NCBI GenBank assembly: GCA_031655335.1
Contig: CP134226.1
Location: 744,001-808,000, forward strand
Direction of reading: 5' to 3'
Origin: Thalassospiraceae bacterium LMO-SO8
GTDB taxonomy: Bacteria; Pseudomonadota; Alphaproteobacteria; Rhodospirillales; Casp-alpha2
DNA: 64,000 nt
Position 1 is the first letter of the stretch. Each line of letters begins with the position of its first letter. A program made the translations under genes and the position numbers. The notes under the pieces are model-generated. The model had not been told where the DNA came from and made no database searches. It saw nothing but the letters and a program-made list of their open reading frames with translations. This document shows, piece after piece, positions 17,413 to 25,901 of the stretch.

Positions 17413-17602
17413 GTGTGGGACACCTTTCCGCATACCAATATGCCAAAGGCCCGCGGGGCGGCGGGCAAAAATTTGTAACCAAATGTGTCATCCCGGCGGG
17501 GTGCCACGTTTTGCGACAATAGACGCGTTTGCCGCCATATTTGGGCGACGTTTGCAGGGTCTCTTGGGGGCATCGAAAGCCAACGAAACAAGGAGACAAT
17601 CG

Positions 17603-18109
17603 ATGGCACGCACCCACCGCATGAAGACCCACACCAAGATCGTTCTCGGCGCCCTGGCCGTCGCCGCGGCCATCGGCGGCACCGCCGCCGCGGTCCAGGC
17701 CGACGCCCGCGGCCACTACGGCAAGTCCGGCGACCGGGCCGAATGGCTGTTCGAACGCTATGACGCCAACCAGGACGGCAAGATCACCAAGGACGAGATC
17801 ACGGCCGCGCGCAAGGCGTCCCTCGCGAAGTACGACGCCGACAAGGACGGTCAGCTGTCGCTGGACGAGTTCCAGGGTCTGTTCAACGAGATCATGCGTC
17901 ACCGCATGGTCCGCATGTTCCAGAAGCTCGACCGTGACGGCGATGCCAAGGTCTCGGAAGCCGAGATCGCCCGCCGGGTCGACCGCATGATGGCGCACCT
18001 CGACCGCAACGACGACGGCGAGATCGAACGCGGTGAGCTGAAGCGCAAGCACAAGGACCACGACCGTGACGACCGTGACGACCGTGGCCATCACGGCGAG
18101 CGCAGATAA
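17603..18109 (+). CDS. Exported four-EF-hand protein
   Basis: The 168-residue protein has an N-terminal signal peptide (basic start, hydrophobic residues 12-30, cut near AVQADA). Four complete EF-hand calcium loops follow, at residues 54-65, 78-89, 110-121 and 134-145, each with acidic or Asn ligands at positions 1, 3 and 5 and Glu at 12. The tail (about 148-168) is an Asp/His/Arg/Lys-rich repeat. It should bind calcium in the periplasm. AAGGAGA lies eight bases before the ATG. It diverges from the two-component system whose sensor carries a similar Asp/His-rich stretch, so it is a likely regulon member. Confidence 0.9.
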   Translation: MARTHRMKTHTKIVLGALAVAAAIGGTAAAVQADARGHYGKSGDRAEWLFERYDANQDGKITKDEITAARKASLAKYDADKDGQLSLDEFQGLFNEIMRHRMVRMFQKLDRDGDAKVSEAEIARRVDRMMAHLDRNDDGEIERGELKRKHKDHDRDDRDDRGHHGERR

Positions 18110-18153
18110 CCTTCCCCAGCCGCCGCCCGCCCCAGCGGCGGCATCAAGGAAAT

Positions 18154-18183
18154 GCCGCGTCCCCCAAAGGGCGCGGCGTTTTC
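18154..18183 (+). terminator. Rho-independent terminator of the EF-hand gene
   Basis: The stem GCCGCG/CGCGGC is extended by CCC/GGG across a one-base bulge, with a CCAAA loop, and followed by GTTTTCT. It lies 44 bases after the EF-hand stop codon and just before the convergent dtd stop codon. Confidence 0.75.
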
Positions 18184-18190
18184 TATGCGC

Positions 18191-18646
18191 TTAATCCGAA
18201 TCCATCCAGATCGTGAACGGCCCGTCGTTGGTTAGGGTCACCCGCATGTGCGACCGGAACCGGCCCGTCGCCACATCGACGCCTTCGGCCTTGAGATGAT
18301 CCGCGAACGCCAGGTACAGGCGTTCCGCCGTTTGCGGGTCGGCGGCCCCCGAAAACCCGGGGCGGTTGCCCCGTTTCCAGTCGGCGGCCAGGGTGAACTG
18401 GCTGATCACCAGGGCCTGGCCGCCCACGTCCTGGATCGACAGGTTGGTCTTGCCCGCCGCGTCCTCGAACATCCGCATGTTGACGACCTTGCGCGCGAAA
18501 TACTGCGCGGTCGCGTCCGTGTCCTGCGGCTCGGCGCAGACCAGGACCACCAGACCGGGGCCGATCGCGGCCAGGGGCGCTTCCGCGCCCGCATCATCGA
18601 CCAGGGAAACCCCGGCCGCCGTCACCCGTTGCAGCAATACCCGCAT
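18191..18646 (-). CDS. dtd: D-aminoacyl-tRNA deacylase
   Basis: The 151-residue protein starts MRVLLQRVTAAGV, the hallmark N-terminus of Dtd. It has the active-site motif SQFTLAADWKRGNRPGFSGAA and, at the C-terminus, NDGPFTIWMDSD, which matches the Gly-Pro cis motif that rejects L-amino acids. Dtd removes D-amino acids wrongly loaded onto tRNA. Length fits the family (about 145). GGAGGAAA lies upstream of the ATG at 18646. It lies only about 130 bases from the divergent transaldolase gene, with no functional link. Confidence 0.95.
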   Translation of the reverse strand: MRVLLQRVTAAGVSLVDDAGAEAPLAAIGPGLVVLVCAEPQDTDATAQYFARKVVNMRMFEDAAGKTNLSIQDVGGQALVISQFTLAADWKRGNRPGFSGAADPQTAERLYLAFADHLKAEGVDVATGRFRSHMRVTLTNDGPFTIWMDSD

Positions 18647-18777
18647 GTGCGTTTCCTCCGTAACCGCGACTATAGGTGTGGCCAATTCGTGACGGCAAGC
18701 GGCGGGCGGTTGATTTCCCGGCGGTCCACGGGTTAAGTGGGGCCCGACAACGACACCATCGGTTGGGAGCCGACTTC

Positions 18778-19431
18778 ATGAAGTTCTTCGTCGATACGGC
18801 GGACGTCGCCGAAATCAAACGCCTGAACGACACCGGCCTGGTGGACGGCGTGACCACCAACCCGTCCCTGATCGCCAAGTCGGGGCGCGACTTCATCGAG
18901 GTGGTGAAGGAAATCTGCGCCATGGTCGACGGCCCGGTGTCGGCCGAGGTCACGGCGACGGACGCCGCCGGCATGATCGAGGAAGGCCGCAAGCTGGCCA
19001 AGGTCGCCAAGAACGTGGCGGTCAAGGTGCCGCTGACCGAGGCCGGGCTGACCGCCTGCAAGACGCTGAGCCAGGCCGGCACGCCGGTCAACGTGACGCT
19101 GTGCTTTTCCGCCGCCCAGGCATTGCTGGCGGCCAAGGCGGGGGCGGCCTTCATCTCGCCCTTCGTCGGCAGGCTCGACGACATCGGCCAGGACGGCATG
19201 AGCCTGATCGGCGAGATCGCCGAGATCTATTCCAACTACGACTTTCAGACGGAAATCCTCGTCGCCTCCGTGCGCTCGCCGCAGCATGTGGTCGACGCCG
19301 CACGCATCGGCGCCGACGTGTGCACCCTGCCGCCGGGGGTGATCTGGCAATTGTTCAAGCATCCGCTGACGGACAAGGGCCTGGAAGCCTTCCTGAAGGA
19401 CTGGGAAAAGACCGGCCAGTCGATTCTGTGA
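18778..19431 (+). CDS. tal: Small transaldolase / fructose-6-phosphate aldolase family
   Basis: The 217-residue protein begins [16 protein letters not shown], typical of the short transaldolase subfamily that also includes fructose-6-phosphate aldolase. The Schiff-base lysine lies in [12 protein letters not shown] at about residue 83. Further family blocks are [14 protein letters not shown] and [13 protein letters not shown]. It moves dihydroxyacetone units between sugar phosphates in the non-oxidative pentose phosphate pathway. Residues that separate Tal from Fsa activity cannot be decided by eye, so the precise activity is open. The start at 18778 gives the normal N-terminus. Confidence 0.93.
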   Translation: MKFFVDTADVAEIKRLNDTGLVDGVTTNPSLIAKSGRDFIEVVKEICAMVDGPVSAEVTATDAAGMIEEGRKLAKVAKNVAVKVPLTEAGLTACKTLSQAGTPVNVTLCFSAAQALLAAKAGAAFISPFVGRLDDIGQDGMSLIGEIAEIYSNYDFQTEILVASVRSPQHVVDAARIGADVCTLPPGVIWQLFKHPLTDKGLEAFLKDWEKTGQSIL

Positions 19432-19450
19432 TCACGGCCGCCTTTGGCGT

Positions 19451-20074
19451 TCAGCGAACAGCGGAACGCCTGCCCACCGCGCCGTCGCCGTTCACCGCCC
19501 GCCAATAGATATCGGCCCAGGTCTCCCTGTCTTCCATGTAGTCGGAATAAGAGATCACCTTGTCGACGGCCACCCCGTCCTCGGACAAGGGGACGCGGGC
19601 CGCGACCTGGATTTCATCCTTCCAGGGGCTGTAGGGCTTGATCGCGTGGACGAAGATGAGCGGCCGGCGCGCCGCCGACACCATCTCGTATTGGCGCTGT
19701 CCGATATGGGCCAGCGCCGGCGCCGCGATGTCCGACACCATGCGGCCCGTCATATCGACCCCCTTCAGGGCCGTATGGCCGGTTCCCCAGAACCGATAGG
19801 TGAAGGTCTTGGCTTCGTCGTCGACGTCGGCCACCGCCATGTACGGGATAACGTCCGCCGGCAATTTATGGAGCTTGAAGTCCGACCACCGGGGCATGGC
19901 CCGGCCGCCTTGCAGCGCGCGGCAGTGGGCAAGGAACGAGTCCAGCTTGGGTGACGACACGTCCTGCGGCGCCACCACGGCGAACTGGCGCGCTCCCTCG
20001 GTCTCGGATTGACTCACGGCGGCATGCCCTTCATTGCCTGCGCTGAACGTTAGAATGGATAAAAAGTAACACAC
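19451..20074 (-). CDS. PAS_5 (DUF1388-like) domain protein
   Basis: The 207-residue cytosolic protein carries one PAS-like domain of the PAS_5 type common in Rhodospirillales: FTYRFWGTGHTALKGVDMTGRM in the core, then RRPLIFVHAIKPYSPW and a closing VPLSEDGVAVDKVISYSDY. No output domain is attached. Such proteins are of unknown role, possibly ligand sensors. The upstream start region carries an odd leader (CYFLSILTFSAG); an alternative start within the first 20 codons is possible. The gene converges with tal and diverges from the solute-binding protein gene. Confidence 0.75.
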   Translation of the reverse strand: MCYFLSILTFSAGNEGHAAVSQSETEGARQFAVVAPQDVSSPKLDSFLAHCRALQGGRAMPRWSDFKLHKLPADVIPYMAVADVDDEAKTFTYRFWGTGHTALKGVDMTGRMVSDIAAPALAHIGQRQYEMVSAARRPLIFVHAIKPYSPWKDEIQVAARVPLSEDGVAVDKVISYSDYMEDRETWADIYWRAVNGDGAVGRRSAVR

Positions 20075-20094
20075 ATGTCTTGCATGCGCCTGAC

Positions 20095-20133
20095 GTCTGG
20101 CACCGTGAAAATTAGAAACTGGTGCTGGTTTTG
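20095..20133 (+). promoter_or_regulatory. Possible TauR-type site upstream of the solute-binding protein gene
   Basis: CTGGCACCGTGAAA at 20095 resembles CTGGCACCATGTTA in the tpa/tauR gap (11 of 14 bases). Two more CTGG elements follow at 20117 and 20123. The spacing differs from the 17-base period seen at 22872, so this is a weaker candidate. Confidence 0.4.
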
Positions 20134-20188
20134 CATCTATAGACGGCGATAATGGCTGATTGATTCATCAGTATTGAGATCGCCATTC

Positions 20189-21382
20189 ATGGGCCGAAAG
20201 CCCCAACAAGAAACATCCGCCTCCGCTGGCTCTTCCGTCGGCGAGACCGCGCGACTGGCACGCGTCTTCACGCGGCGCACCTTGTTGGGAAATGGCGCCG
20301 CCCTTGCCGCCGGCGGCATTGGAATGGCCGTCGCGCCGATGCTGATCCGCCCGGCCAACGCCAAGGGCGAAACGGTCAACGTGCTGACCTGGACCGGCTA
20401 CGTCCCCGCCCGTTTCGCCAAGACCTTCAAGAAAAAAACCGGCATCACCGCCAACATCACCACCGTCGGCTCCAACGAGGAAATGCTGACCCAGGTCACC
20501 GCGACCCACGGCCGCGCCTGGGACGTGATTTCCCCCTCCGCCCATCGCAAGAGCCAGTGGCTGGCCCTCAACATGACCCAGGCCTGGGACATGAAGAAGA
20601 TCCCGAATCTGGCCAACGTGCAGCCGGCATTCCTGAAAATTTCCGAAAACTGGTCCTGGAACAAGGGCCAGCACCACCTGCCCCATATCTGGGGGACGGA
20701 AGGCATCGCCTGGCGCACGGACCGCTTCATGGGCGTCTACGGCAACCTGTCCCTGGCCGACCTGTGGCTGCCCGAAATGAAGGGCCTGGTTCAGGGCCGG
20801 GCCCATTCCCTGATGTCCGGGATCGGACGCATGCTGGCCGAGCAGGGAAAACTGCCGCCGCTGCAGGACGCCTACAAGGACGAGAGCGCCATGCGCGCCA
20901 CCTGGAACGACATCCTGAAATTCGCGATTAAGCACAAACCCTGGCTGCGCGCGTTCTGGCACGACCACGAAAGCCAGAAGACCAACTTCACCCGCAACGG
21001 CGTGGTGATCGGCCAGACCTGGGACGGCCCCGCCATCGAACTGGCCAAGGCCGGCCAGCCGATCGCCTACATGGCGCCGAAGGAAGGGGCTTTTGCCTGG
21101 ATGGACGGACTGTCGCTGACGGCGGCGGCCAAGAACGTCGATGCCGCCCATGCCTTCGTCGATGCGCTTTACACCGCCCGCGCCGGCGCACAGATGAGCA
21201 ACGCCTCGGGCTATAATTCCGTGGTCCAGGGGGTCGAAGACCTGCTGACCAAGAAAACCCGCCAGGCGTTCAAGGACGCCTATCCGGGCGACGCGCTCGA
21301 GAAGCTGTGGTGGTGGCCGGACGAACCCGTGTGGTTCGCGGGCCTGCGCAACGCCTACCGCGACCGTTACCTGGCGTCCTAA
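20189..21382 (+). CDS. Tat-exported ABC solute-binding protein, PotD type, orphan
   Basis: The protein of about 397 residues has a twin-arginine signal peptide (FTRRTLLGNGAALAAGG) and then a PotD/PotF-type fold beginning VNVLTWTGYVPARFAKTFKKKTG. Further blocks are GSNEEMLTQVTATHGRAWDVISPS and WMDGLSLTAAAKNVDAAHAF. Family members deliver polyamines or similar amines to ABC importers. No permease or ATPase gene is near, so its membrane partner lies elsewhere or it senses. It sits beside the taurine genes with a TauR-like site upstream, so an amine-sulfonate ligand is possible (inference). An in-frame TTG at 20174 is an alternative start. Confidence 0.85.
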   Translation: MGRKPQQETSASAGSSVGETARLARVFTRRTLLGNGAALAAGGIGMAVAPMLIRPANAKGETVNVLTWTGYVPARFAKTFKKKTGITANITTVGSNEEMLTQVTATHGRAWDVISPSAHRKSQWLALNMTQAWDMKKIPNLANVQPAFLKISENWSWNKGQHHLPHIWGTEGIAWRTDRFMGVYGNLSLADLWLPEMKGLVQGRAHSLMSGIGRMLAEQGKLPPLQDAYKDESAMRATWNDILKFAIKHKPWLRAFWHDHESQKTNFTRNGVVIGQTWDGPAIELAKAGQPIAYMAPKEGAFAWMDGLSLTAAAKNVDAAHAFVDALYTARAGAQMSNASGYNSVVQGVEDLLTKKTRQAFKDAYPGDALEKLWWWPDEPVWFAGLRNAYRDRYLAS

Positions 21383-21413
21383 AGAAAAAGCCGGGACCGC
21401 ACCGCGGCCCCGG
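21383..21413 (-). terminator. Terminator between the solute-binding protein gene and tpa
   Basis: Stem GCCGGG/CCCGGC with a 12-base loop. On the minus strand it is followed by TTTTTCTTT, so it mainly ends the tpa transcript, whose stop codon is 27 bases away. On the plus strand the T-run is poor. Confidence 0.7.
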
Positions 21414-21439
21414 CCTTGAATTCCACTCTCCGGTCCAGA

Positions 21440-22750
21440 TCAGAGCTCTTCGAGCGCTTCCCTGAGCAGGCCGATCATCGCGTCGATGTCGCCTTCGGTG
21501 GCGACGAAGGCCGGCGCCACGACGCCGCAGTCGCCCGTGAACTTCACGTGCAGGCCGCGCCAGAACAGATCCTTCTGGAATTGCGTTCCAAGCGCCCCCG
21601 GATTGCCCTTGGGCTTCAGTTCAATGGCGCCGATCATACCGTAGCCGCGGATGTCGGCCAGACAGTCGAGCCCTTCGAGCGAATACAGCGCCTTCTGGAA
21701 ATGATCGACCAAGCCGGCCGCCTTCGCGAAGGTGTTGTCGGCTTCGTAGATCTTCTGCACGGCGACGCCGGCGGCGCAGGCCGCCGGGTGCGAGGAATAG
21801 GTGTAGCCGTGGAACAGTTCGATGGCGTTTTCGGGTGCGGCGTTGATGATGGTCTCGTAGATTTCGTCCTTCACGGCGATGGCCCCCATGGGCTGACAGC
21901 CGTTGGTGATCGCCTTGGCCATGGTCATCAGGTCCGGGGTGACGCCGAAGGCCTGGGCCGCGAAGGGTGCTCCCGTACGGCCGAAGCCGGTGATGACTTC
22001 GTCGAACACCAGCAGGATGCCGTGGGCGTCGCAGATTTCGCGCAGGCGCTCCAGGTAGCCCTTGGGCGGCACGAGGCACCCCGTCGAGCCGGCGATCGGT
22101 TCGACGAAACAGGCGGCGATGGTCGATCCGCCGACGTTCTCGCAGATGCGTTGCAGGTCGTCGGCAAGCTCGGCACCCGTTTCCGGCTGCCCCCGGGTGA
22201 AGGCCTGCTTGGGGTCCCAGGTGTGGCGCATGTGCACGACGCCCGGCATCATGCCGGAAAACGTCTCGCGGTTCTTGACCATGCCGGACAGGGACGTGCC
22301 GCCGATGTTGACGCCGTGGTAGGCGCGCTCGCGGCTGACGAAGCGGGTGCGGTGGCCCTGGCCCTTGACGCGGTGATAGGCCATGGCGATCTTCAACGCC
22401 GTGTCGATGGCTTCCGAGCCCGAGTTGGCGAAGAAGATGTGGTTCATGGGCTCGGGCGTGATGCGGGCGACCCGCTGCGCCAGGTCGAAGGCGCCGGGGT
22501 GGCCCAGCTGGAACGGCGGGGTGTAGTCGTTTTCCAACAGCTGCTCGTACACCGCCTGGGCGATTTCCTTGCGCCCATGGCCGAGCGGGCAGCAGAACAG
22601 GCCCGACGAGCCGTCGAGAATCTTGCCGCCTTTATGGTCGTAATAGTGCAGGCCCTCGCCGCGCACGACGATGCGCGGGCTTTTCTTGAAGTCCCGGTTG
22701 CCGGTGAAGGGCATCCAGTTCTCTTCAAGGGAATTGGTGTTGTATTCCAT
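21440..22750 (-). CDS. tpa: Taurine:pyruvate aminotransferase
   Basis: The 436-residue class III PLP aminotransferase has the start WMPFTGNRDFKKSPR typical of Tpa. It has the phosphate-binding block FFANSGSEAIDTALKIA, the PLP-ring aspartate in LLVFDEVITGFGRTG and the Schiff-base lysine in TMAKAITNGCQPMG. It transfers the amino group of taurine to pyruvate, giving sulfoacetaldehyde and alanine, in the cytosol. Related omega-amino-acid aminotransferases look similar; the neighbours tauR, ald, xsc and pta decide for taurine. The start at 22750 follows GAGGAGGA. It diverges from tauR and is likely activated by it through the repeats at 22872. Confidence 0.9.
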   Translation of the reverse strand: MEYNTNSLEENWMPFTGNRDFKKSPRIVVRGEGLHYYDHKGGKILDGSSGLFCCPLGHGRKEIAQAVYEQLLENDYTPPFQLGHPGAFDLAQRVARITPEPMNHIFFANSGSEAIDTALKIAMAYHRVKGQGHRTRFVSRERAYHGVNIGGTSLSGMVKNRETFSGMMPGVVHMRHTWDPKQAFTRGQPETGAELADDLQRICENVGGSTIAACFVEPIAGSTGCLVPPKGYLERLREICDAHGILLVFDEVITGFGRTGAPFAAQAFGVTPDLMTMAKAITNGCQPMGAIAVKDEIYETIINAAPENAIELFHGYTYSSHPAACAAGVAVQKIYEADNTFAKAAGLVDHFQKALYSLEGLDCLADIRGYGMIGAIELKPKGNPGALGTQFQKDLFWRGLHVKFTGDCGVVAPAFVATEGDIDAMIGLLREALEEL

Positions 22751-22871
22751 GATCGATCCTCCTCGGGAGCGCTGCAGGTCGGTTCCTGGCGGCGGTAATG
22801 CCGTGCGGCCCATCGGAATTCTCCGGACCGCCGGACTTGTCAGTTGATTGGCCTGATCGTAATCTGCGCTT

Positions 22872-22922
22872 CTGGCACCATGTTAGAGCCAGACCGGGTT
22901 ATTCCCTGGACCACTTTTCGCA
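22872..22922 (+). promoter_or_regulatory. Three 17-bp-spaced direct repeats, candidate TauR operator
   Basis: CTGGCACCATGTTAGAG, CCAGACCGGGTTATTCC and CTGGACCACTTTTCGCA start at 22872, 22889 and 22906, exactly 17 bases apart. The consensus is close to CTGGACCNNTTT. As I recall, TauR of Rhodobacter capsulatus binds direct repeats of CTGGACYTAA, which this resembles. The array lies 24-74 bases before tauR and about 120-170 bases before tpa. Confidence 0.65.
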
Positions 22923-22945
22923 CTTATGCAGACCAACGGAGCGAC

Positions 22946-24424
22946 ATGCGCGACGGCATATTTCACCTGGACCGGCGGCCCAACATCTCGATCCAAGGCC
23001 AGATTCGCGAGATGCTGGTTTCGGCCATCCTGGGCCGCCAGTTGCCGGCGGGCGACCCTCTGCCATCGTCGCGCAAACTGGCGAAAAGCCTGGGTGTGTC
23101 GCGCAATACGGTGGTTCTGGCCTATCAGGGGCTGGTCGACGACGGCTATCTGGAATCCCGCGAACGGTCCGGCTTCTACGTCACCGACGACATCATGGAA
23201 GGCCGCGCCGACGAGCCCGCCGCGCCGCCGCCCGCCCCGGACCCGCGGCCCGGCAACGGCCCCGATTGGGCCGCGCGGTTCCAGGTTCATCCGTCCGATC
23301 AGTCCAATATCGTAAAACCGGGCAACTGGCTGACCTACCCCTACCCCTTCATTTACGGCCAGGTGGACCAGTCCCTGTTTCCCATCGCGCAGTGGCGGGA
23401 ATGCTCACGCCAGGCGCTGGGCCGCAAGGGCATGGACGTATGGACCGGCGACGCGCTCGCCGCCGACGATCCCATGCTGGTGGAACAGATTCAGACGCGC
23501 CTGCTGCCGCGCCGGGGCATCCTGGCCCGCGACGATGAAATCCTGGTGACCCTGGGCGCGCAGAACGCGCTCTATATCCTGGCCGCCCTGCTGGTGCGGG
23601 ACGAGACCTGCGTCGCCATCGAGGACCCGGGCTATCCCGACGTGCGCAACATTTTCGGGTTGAAGACGGACCGCATCCTGCCGGTTCCGGTCGACGCCCA
23701 CGGCCTGCCCGTGAACCAGCAACTGGACGGCGCCGACATCGTGTTCGTCACGCCGTCCCACCAGGCGCCGACCACGGTGACCATGCCCAAGGCCCGGCGG
23801 CAGGATTTGCTGACCCGGGCCGGGGAAAAGGACTTCGTGATCATCGAGGACGATTACGAGTGGGAAACCAATTACGTGTCCGAACCAACGCCGGCCCTGA
23901 AATCCATGGATACGGCCGGGCGGGTGATCTACGTGGGGTCCCTGTCGAAGACCCTGTTTCCGGGCCTGCGGCTCGGCTATCTGGTCGGCCCGGCGCCGCT
24001 GATCAAGGAAGCCCGCGCCTTGCGCCGCCTGATGCTGCGCCACGCGCCCAACAACAACCAGCGCACGGCGGCCCTGTTCCTGGCGCTGGGCCATCACGAC
24101 AGCCTGGTCCACAAGCTACAGAAGGCCTACCGCGAACGCTGGAAGATCATGGGCCGGGCGCTGGCCGACCATCTGCCCGGCTGGTCCAAGGCGCCGACCT
24201 TCGGCGGCACCAGCTATTGGGTCAGCGGGCCGGACGGCTTCGATGCCGGCAAGCTGGCCGACCGGGCGCTCGACGACGGCGTGATCATCGAACCGGGGCG
24301 CGTCAACTTCGCGGCCAAAAACGCCCCCCGCAACCATTTCCGCCTGGGATTCTCGTCGATCGCGGCCGAGCGGATCGAGCCGGGCATCCGTCTGCTCGCC
24401 GACATCATCAAGCGCGATATCTGA
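22946..24424 (+). CDS. tauR: TauR, MocR-type (GntR-aminotransferase) regulator of taurine use
   Basis: The 492-residue regulator has an N-terminal GntR winged helix (LPSSRKLAKSLGVSRNTVVLAYQ, about residues 38-60) joined by a Pro/Ala-rich linker to a class I aminotransferase-like domain. That domain has IEDDYEWETNYV and the PLP lysine in YVGSLSKTLFPGLRLGYL. MocR proteins bind PLP and an amino acid or amine ligand; TauR activates taurine genes when taurine is present. The start at 22946 follows CGGAG and gives a normal N-terminus; the frame extends 34 codons upstream into the operator repeats, which argues against the longer form. It is divergent from tpa and upstream of ald. Confidence 0.9.
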   Translation: MRDGIFHLDRRPNISIQGQIREMLVSAILGRQLPAGDPLPSSRKLAKSLGVSRNTVVLAYQGLVDDGYLESRERSGFYVTDDIMEGRADEPAAPPPAPDPRPGNGPDWAARFQVHPSDQSNIVKPGNWLTYPYPFIYGQVDQSLFPIAQWRECSRQALGRKGMDVWTGDALAADDPMLVEQIQTRLLPRRGILARDDEILVTLGAQNALYILAALLVRDETCVAIEDPGYPDVRNIFGLKTDRILPVPVDAHGLPVNQQLDGADIVFVTPSHQAPTTVTMPKARRQDLLTRAGEKDFVIIEDDYEWETNYVSEPTPALKSMDTAGRVIYVGSLSKTLFPGLRLGYLVGPAPLIKEARALRRLMLRHAPNNNQRTAALFLALGHHDSLVHKLQKAYRERWKIMGRALADHLPGWSKAPTFGGTSYWVSGPDGFDAGKLADRALDDGVIIEPGRVNFAAKNAPRNHFRLGFSSIAAERIEPGIRLLADIIKRDI

Positions 24425-24499
24425 CCCTGATCCGTATCAAGTTGCCCCCCCGGCCCGCAGTGGTAACATCGACGCCCTGAACAGGCCGGGAGAAGTACC

Positions 24500-25618
24500 A
24501 TGCGCATCGGCGTGCCCAAGGAGATCAAGGTTCACGAATACCGGGTCGGCATGACGCCCGCGAGCGTCGCCGAGGCGGTGCACCAGGGGCATACCGTGCT
24601 GGTCGAAACCGGCGCGGGCAAGGGTATCGGCGCCGCGGACGAGGCCTATGTCCGGGTCGGGGCGGAGATCGAACCCGACGCGGCCGCCGTGTTCGCCCGG
24701 GCGGACTTGATCGTCAAGGTCAAGGAGCCCCAGGCCGAGGAACGCCGGATGCTGCGCGAGGGACAGGTCCTGTTCACCTACCTGCACCTGGCCCCCGACC
24801 CCGAACAGACGCGCGAGTTGCTGGATACGGGCGTCACCGCCATCGCCTATGAAACCGTGACCGACGCCGGGGGCGGCCTGCCCCTGTTGCGGCCCATGTC
24901 CCAGATCGCCGGGCGCATGGCCGTGCAGGCGGGCGCGCACTGCCTGGAAAAGGAAGCCGGCGGGCGCGGCATCCTGTTGTCCGGCGTGCCCGGCGTGGCC
25001 CCCGCCAAGGTGGTCGTCATCGGCGGCGGCACGGTCGGCGCCAACGCCGCCGTGGTGGCGCTGGGCATGGGGGCGGACGTGACCGTGCTGGACACCGACG
25101 TGACCACCCTGCGGCACCTGGAACACCGCATGGGCCTGGGCCTGAAGACCGTCTATTCCAACCGCCACACGCTGGAAGAACAAGTCACCGCCGCCGACCT
25201 GGTGATCGGCGCCGTGCTGGTGCCGGGCGCGGAGGCTCCCAAACTGGTGACGCGCAGCATGGTCATGGTCATGAAGTCCGGGGCGGCTATCGTCGATGTC
25301 GCCATCGACCAGGGCGGCTGCTGCGAGACGTCGCGCCCGACCACGCATGCGGCGCCGACCTTCGTGGTCGACGAGGTGGTCCATTACTGCGTCGCCAACA
25401 TGCCGGGGGCGGTCGCCCATACCTCGGCCTATGCGCTCAACAACGCGACCCTGCCCTTCATCCTGGCCCTGGCGGGCAAGGGCGCCGAACAGGCCCTGGC
25501 CGACGACCCCCATCTGCTGGCCGGCCTCAACGTGCACAAGGGCAAGCTGACCTATCGGGCCGTGGCCGATGCCCAGGGCCTGCCGTTCGTGGAGCCGCGC
25601 ACCGCCCTGGGGGCCTAG
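24500..25618 (+). CDS. ald: Alanine dehydrogenase
   Basis: The 372-residue protein starts [20 protein letters not shown], the Ald signature with catalytic lysine and substrate-binding arginine in the first domain. It has TYLHLAPD and a Rossmann NAD site [13 protein letters not shown] near residue 172. It oxidises L-alanine to pyruvate and ammonium with NAD. In taurine dissimilation this regenerates the pyruvate acceptor used by Tpa and releases the amino nitrogen, which explains its place between tauR and xsc. Length and motifs are standard. GGGAGAAG lies upstream of the ATG. Confidence 0.96.
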   Translation: MRIGVPKEIKVHEYRVGMTPASVAEAVHQGHTVLVETGAGKGIGAADEAYVRVGAEIEPDAAAVFARADLIVKVKEPQAEERRMLREGQVLFTYLHLAPDPEQTRELLDTGVTAIAYETVTDAGGGLPLLRPMSQIAGRMAVQAGAHCLEKEAGGRGILLSGVPGVAPAKVVVIGGGTVGANAAVVALGMGADVTVLDTDVTTLRHLEHRMGLGLKTVYSNRHTLEEQVTAADLVIGAVLVPGAEAPKLVTRSMVMVMKSGAAIVDVAIDQGGCCETSRPTTHAAPTFVVDEVVHYCVANMPGAVAHTSAYALNNATLPFILALAGKGAEQALADDPHLLAGLNVHKGKLTYRAVADAQGLPFVEPRTALGA

Positions 25619-25901
25619 AACGGCAGAAAATCGTATCAAAATCTCAAAACTGGGACGATATCGCACCATAAACCGATTTCTGGCCGGACCAAAAGGCGGC
25701 AACTGGCCCTATCCCCTGGACTAGGGAAGGCCTACCTACATCCTCACGGAATGCGGTGGTGACCGCCACGCCGAATAGGGGCCAATGGACGTGCCCGGCG
25801 CCGCGCGCCAACCGCGTTAAGGGTGCTATAACGTACGGAACAACACTCCATGCCGGCCCCAAGCGGCGGCCGGCCAAACTGCTTACGGGAGGATCCCAAG
25901 C

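Noticed and set aside
25650-25720. Further CTGG-type elements before xsc as a second TauR array
   Set aside because: Elements at 25650, 25684, 25703 and 25716 resemble the motif, but spacing is irregular and matches are short. I mention them in the xsc entry but do not call a site.
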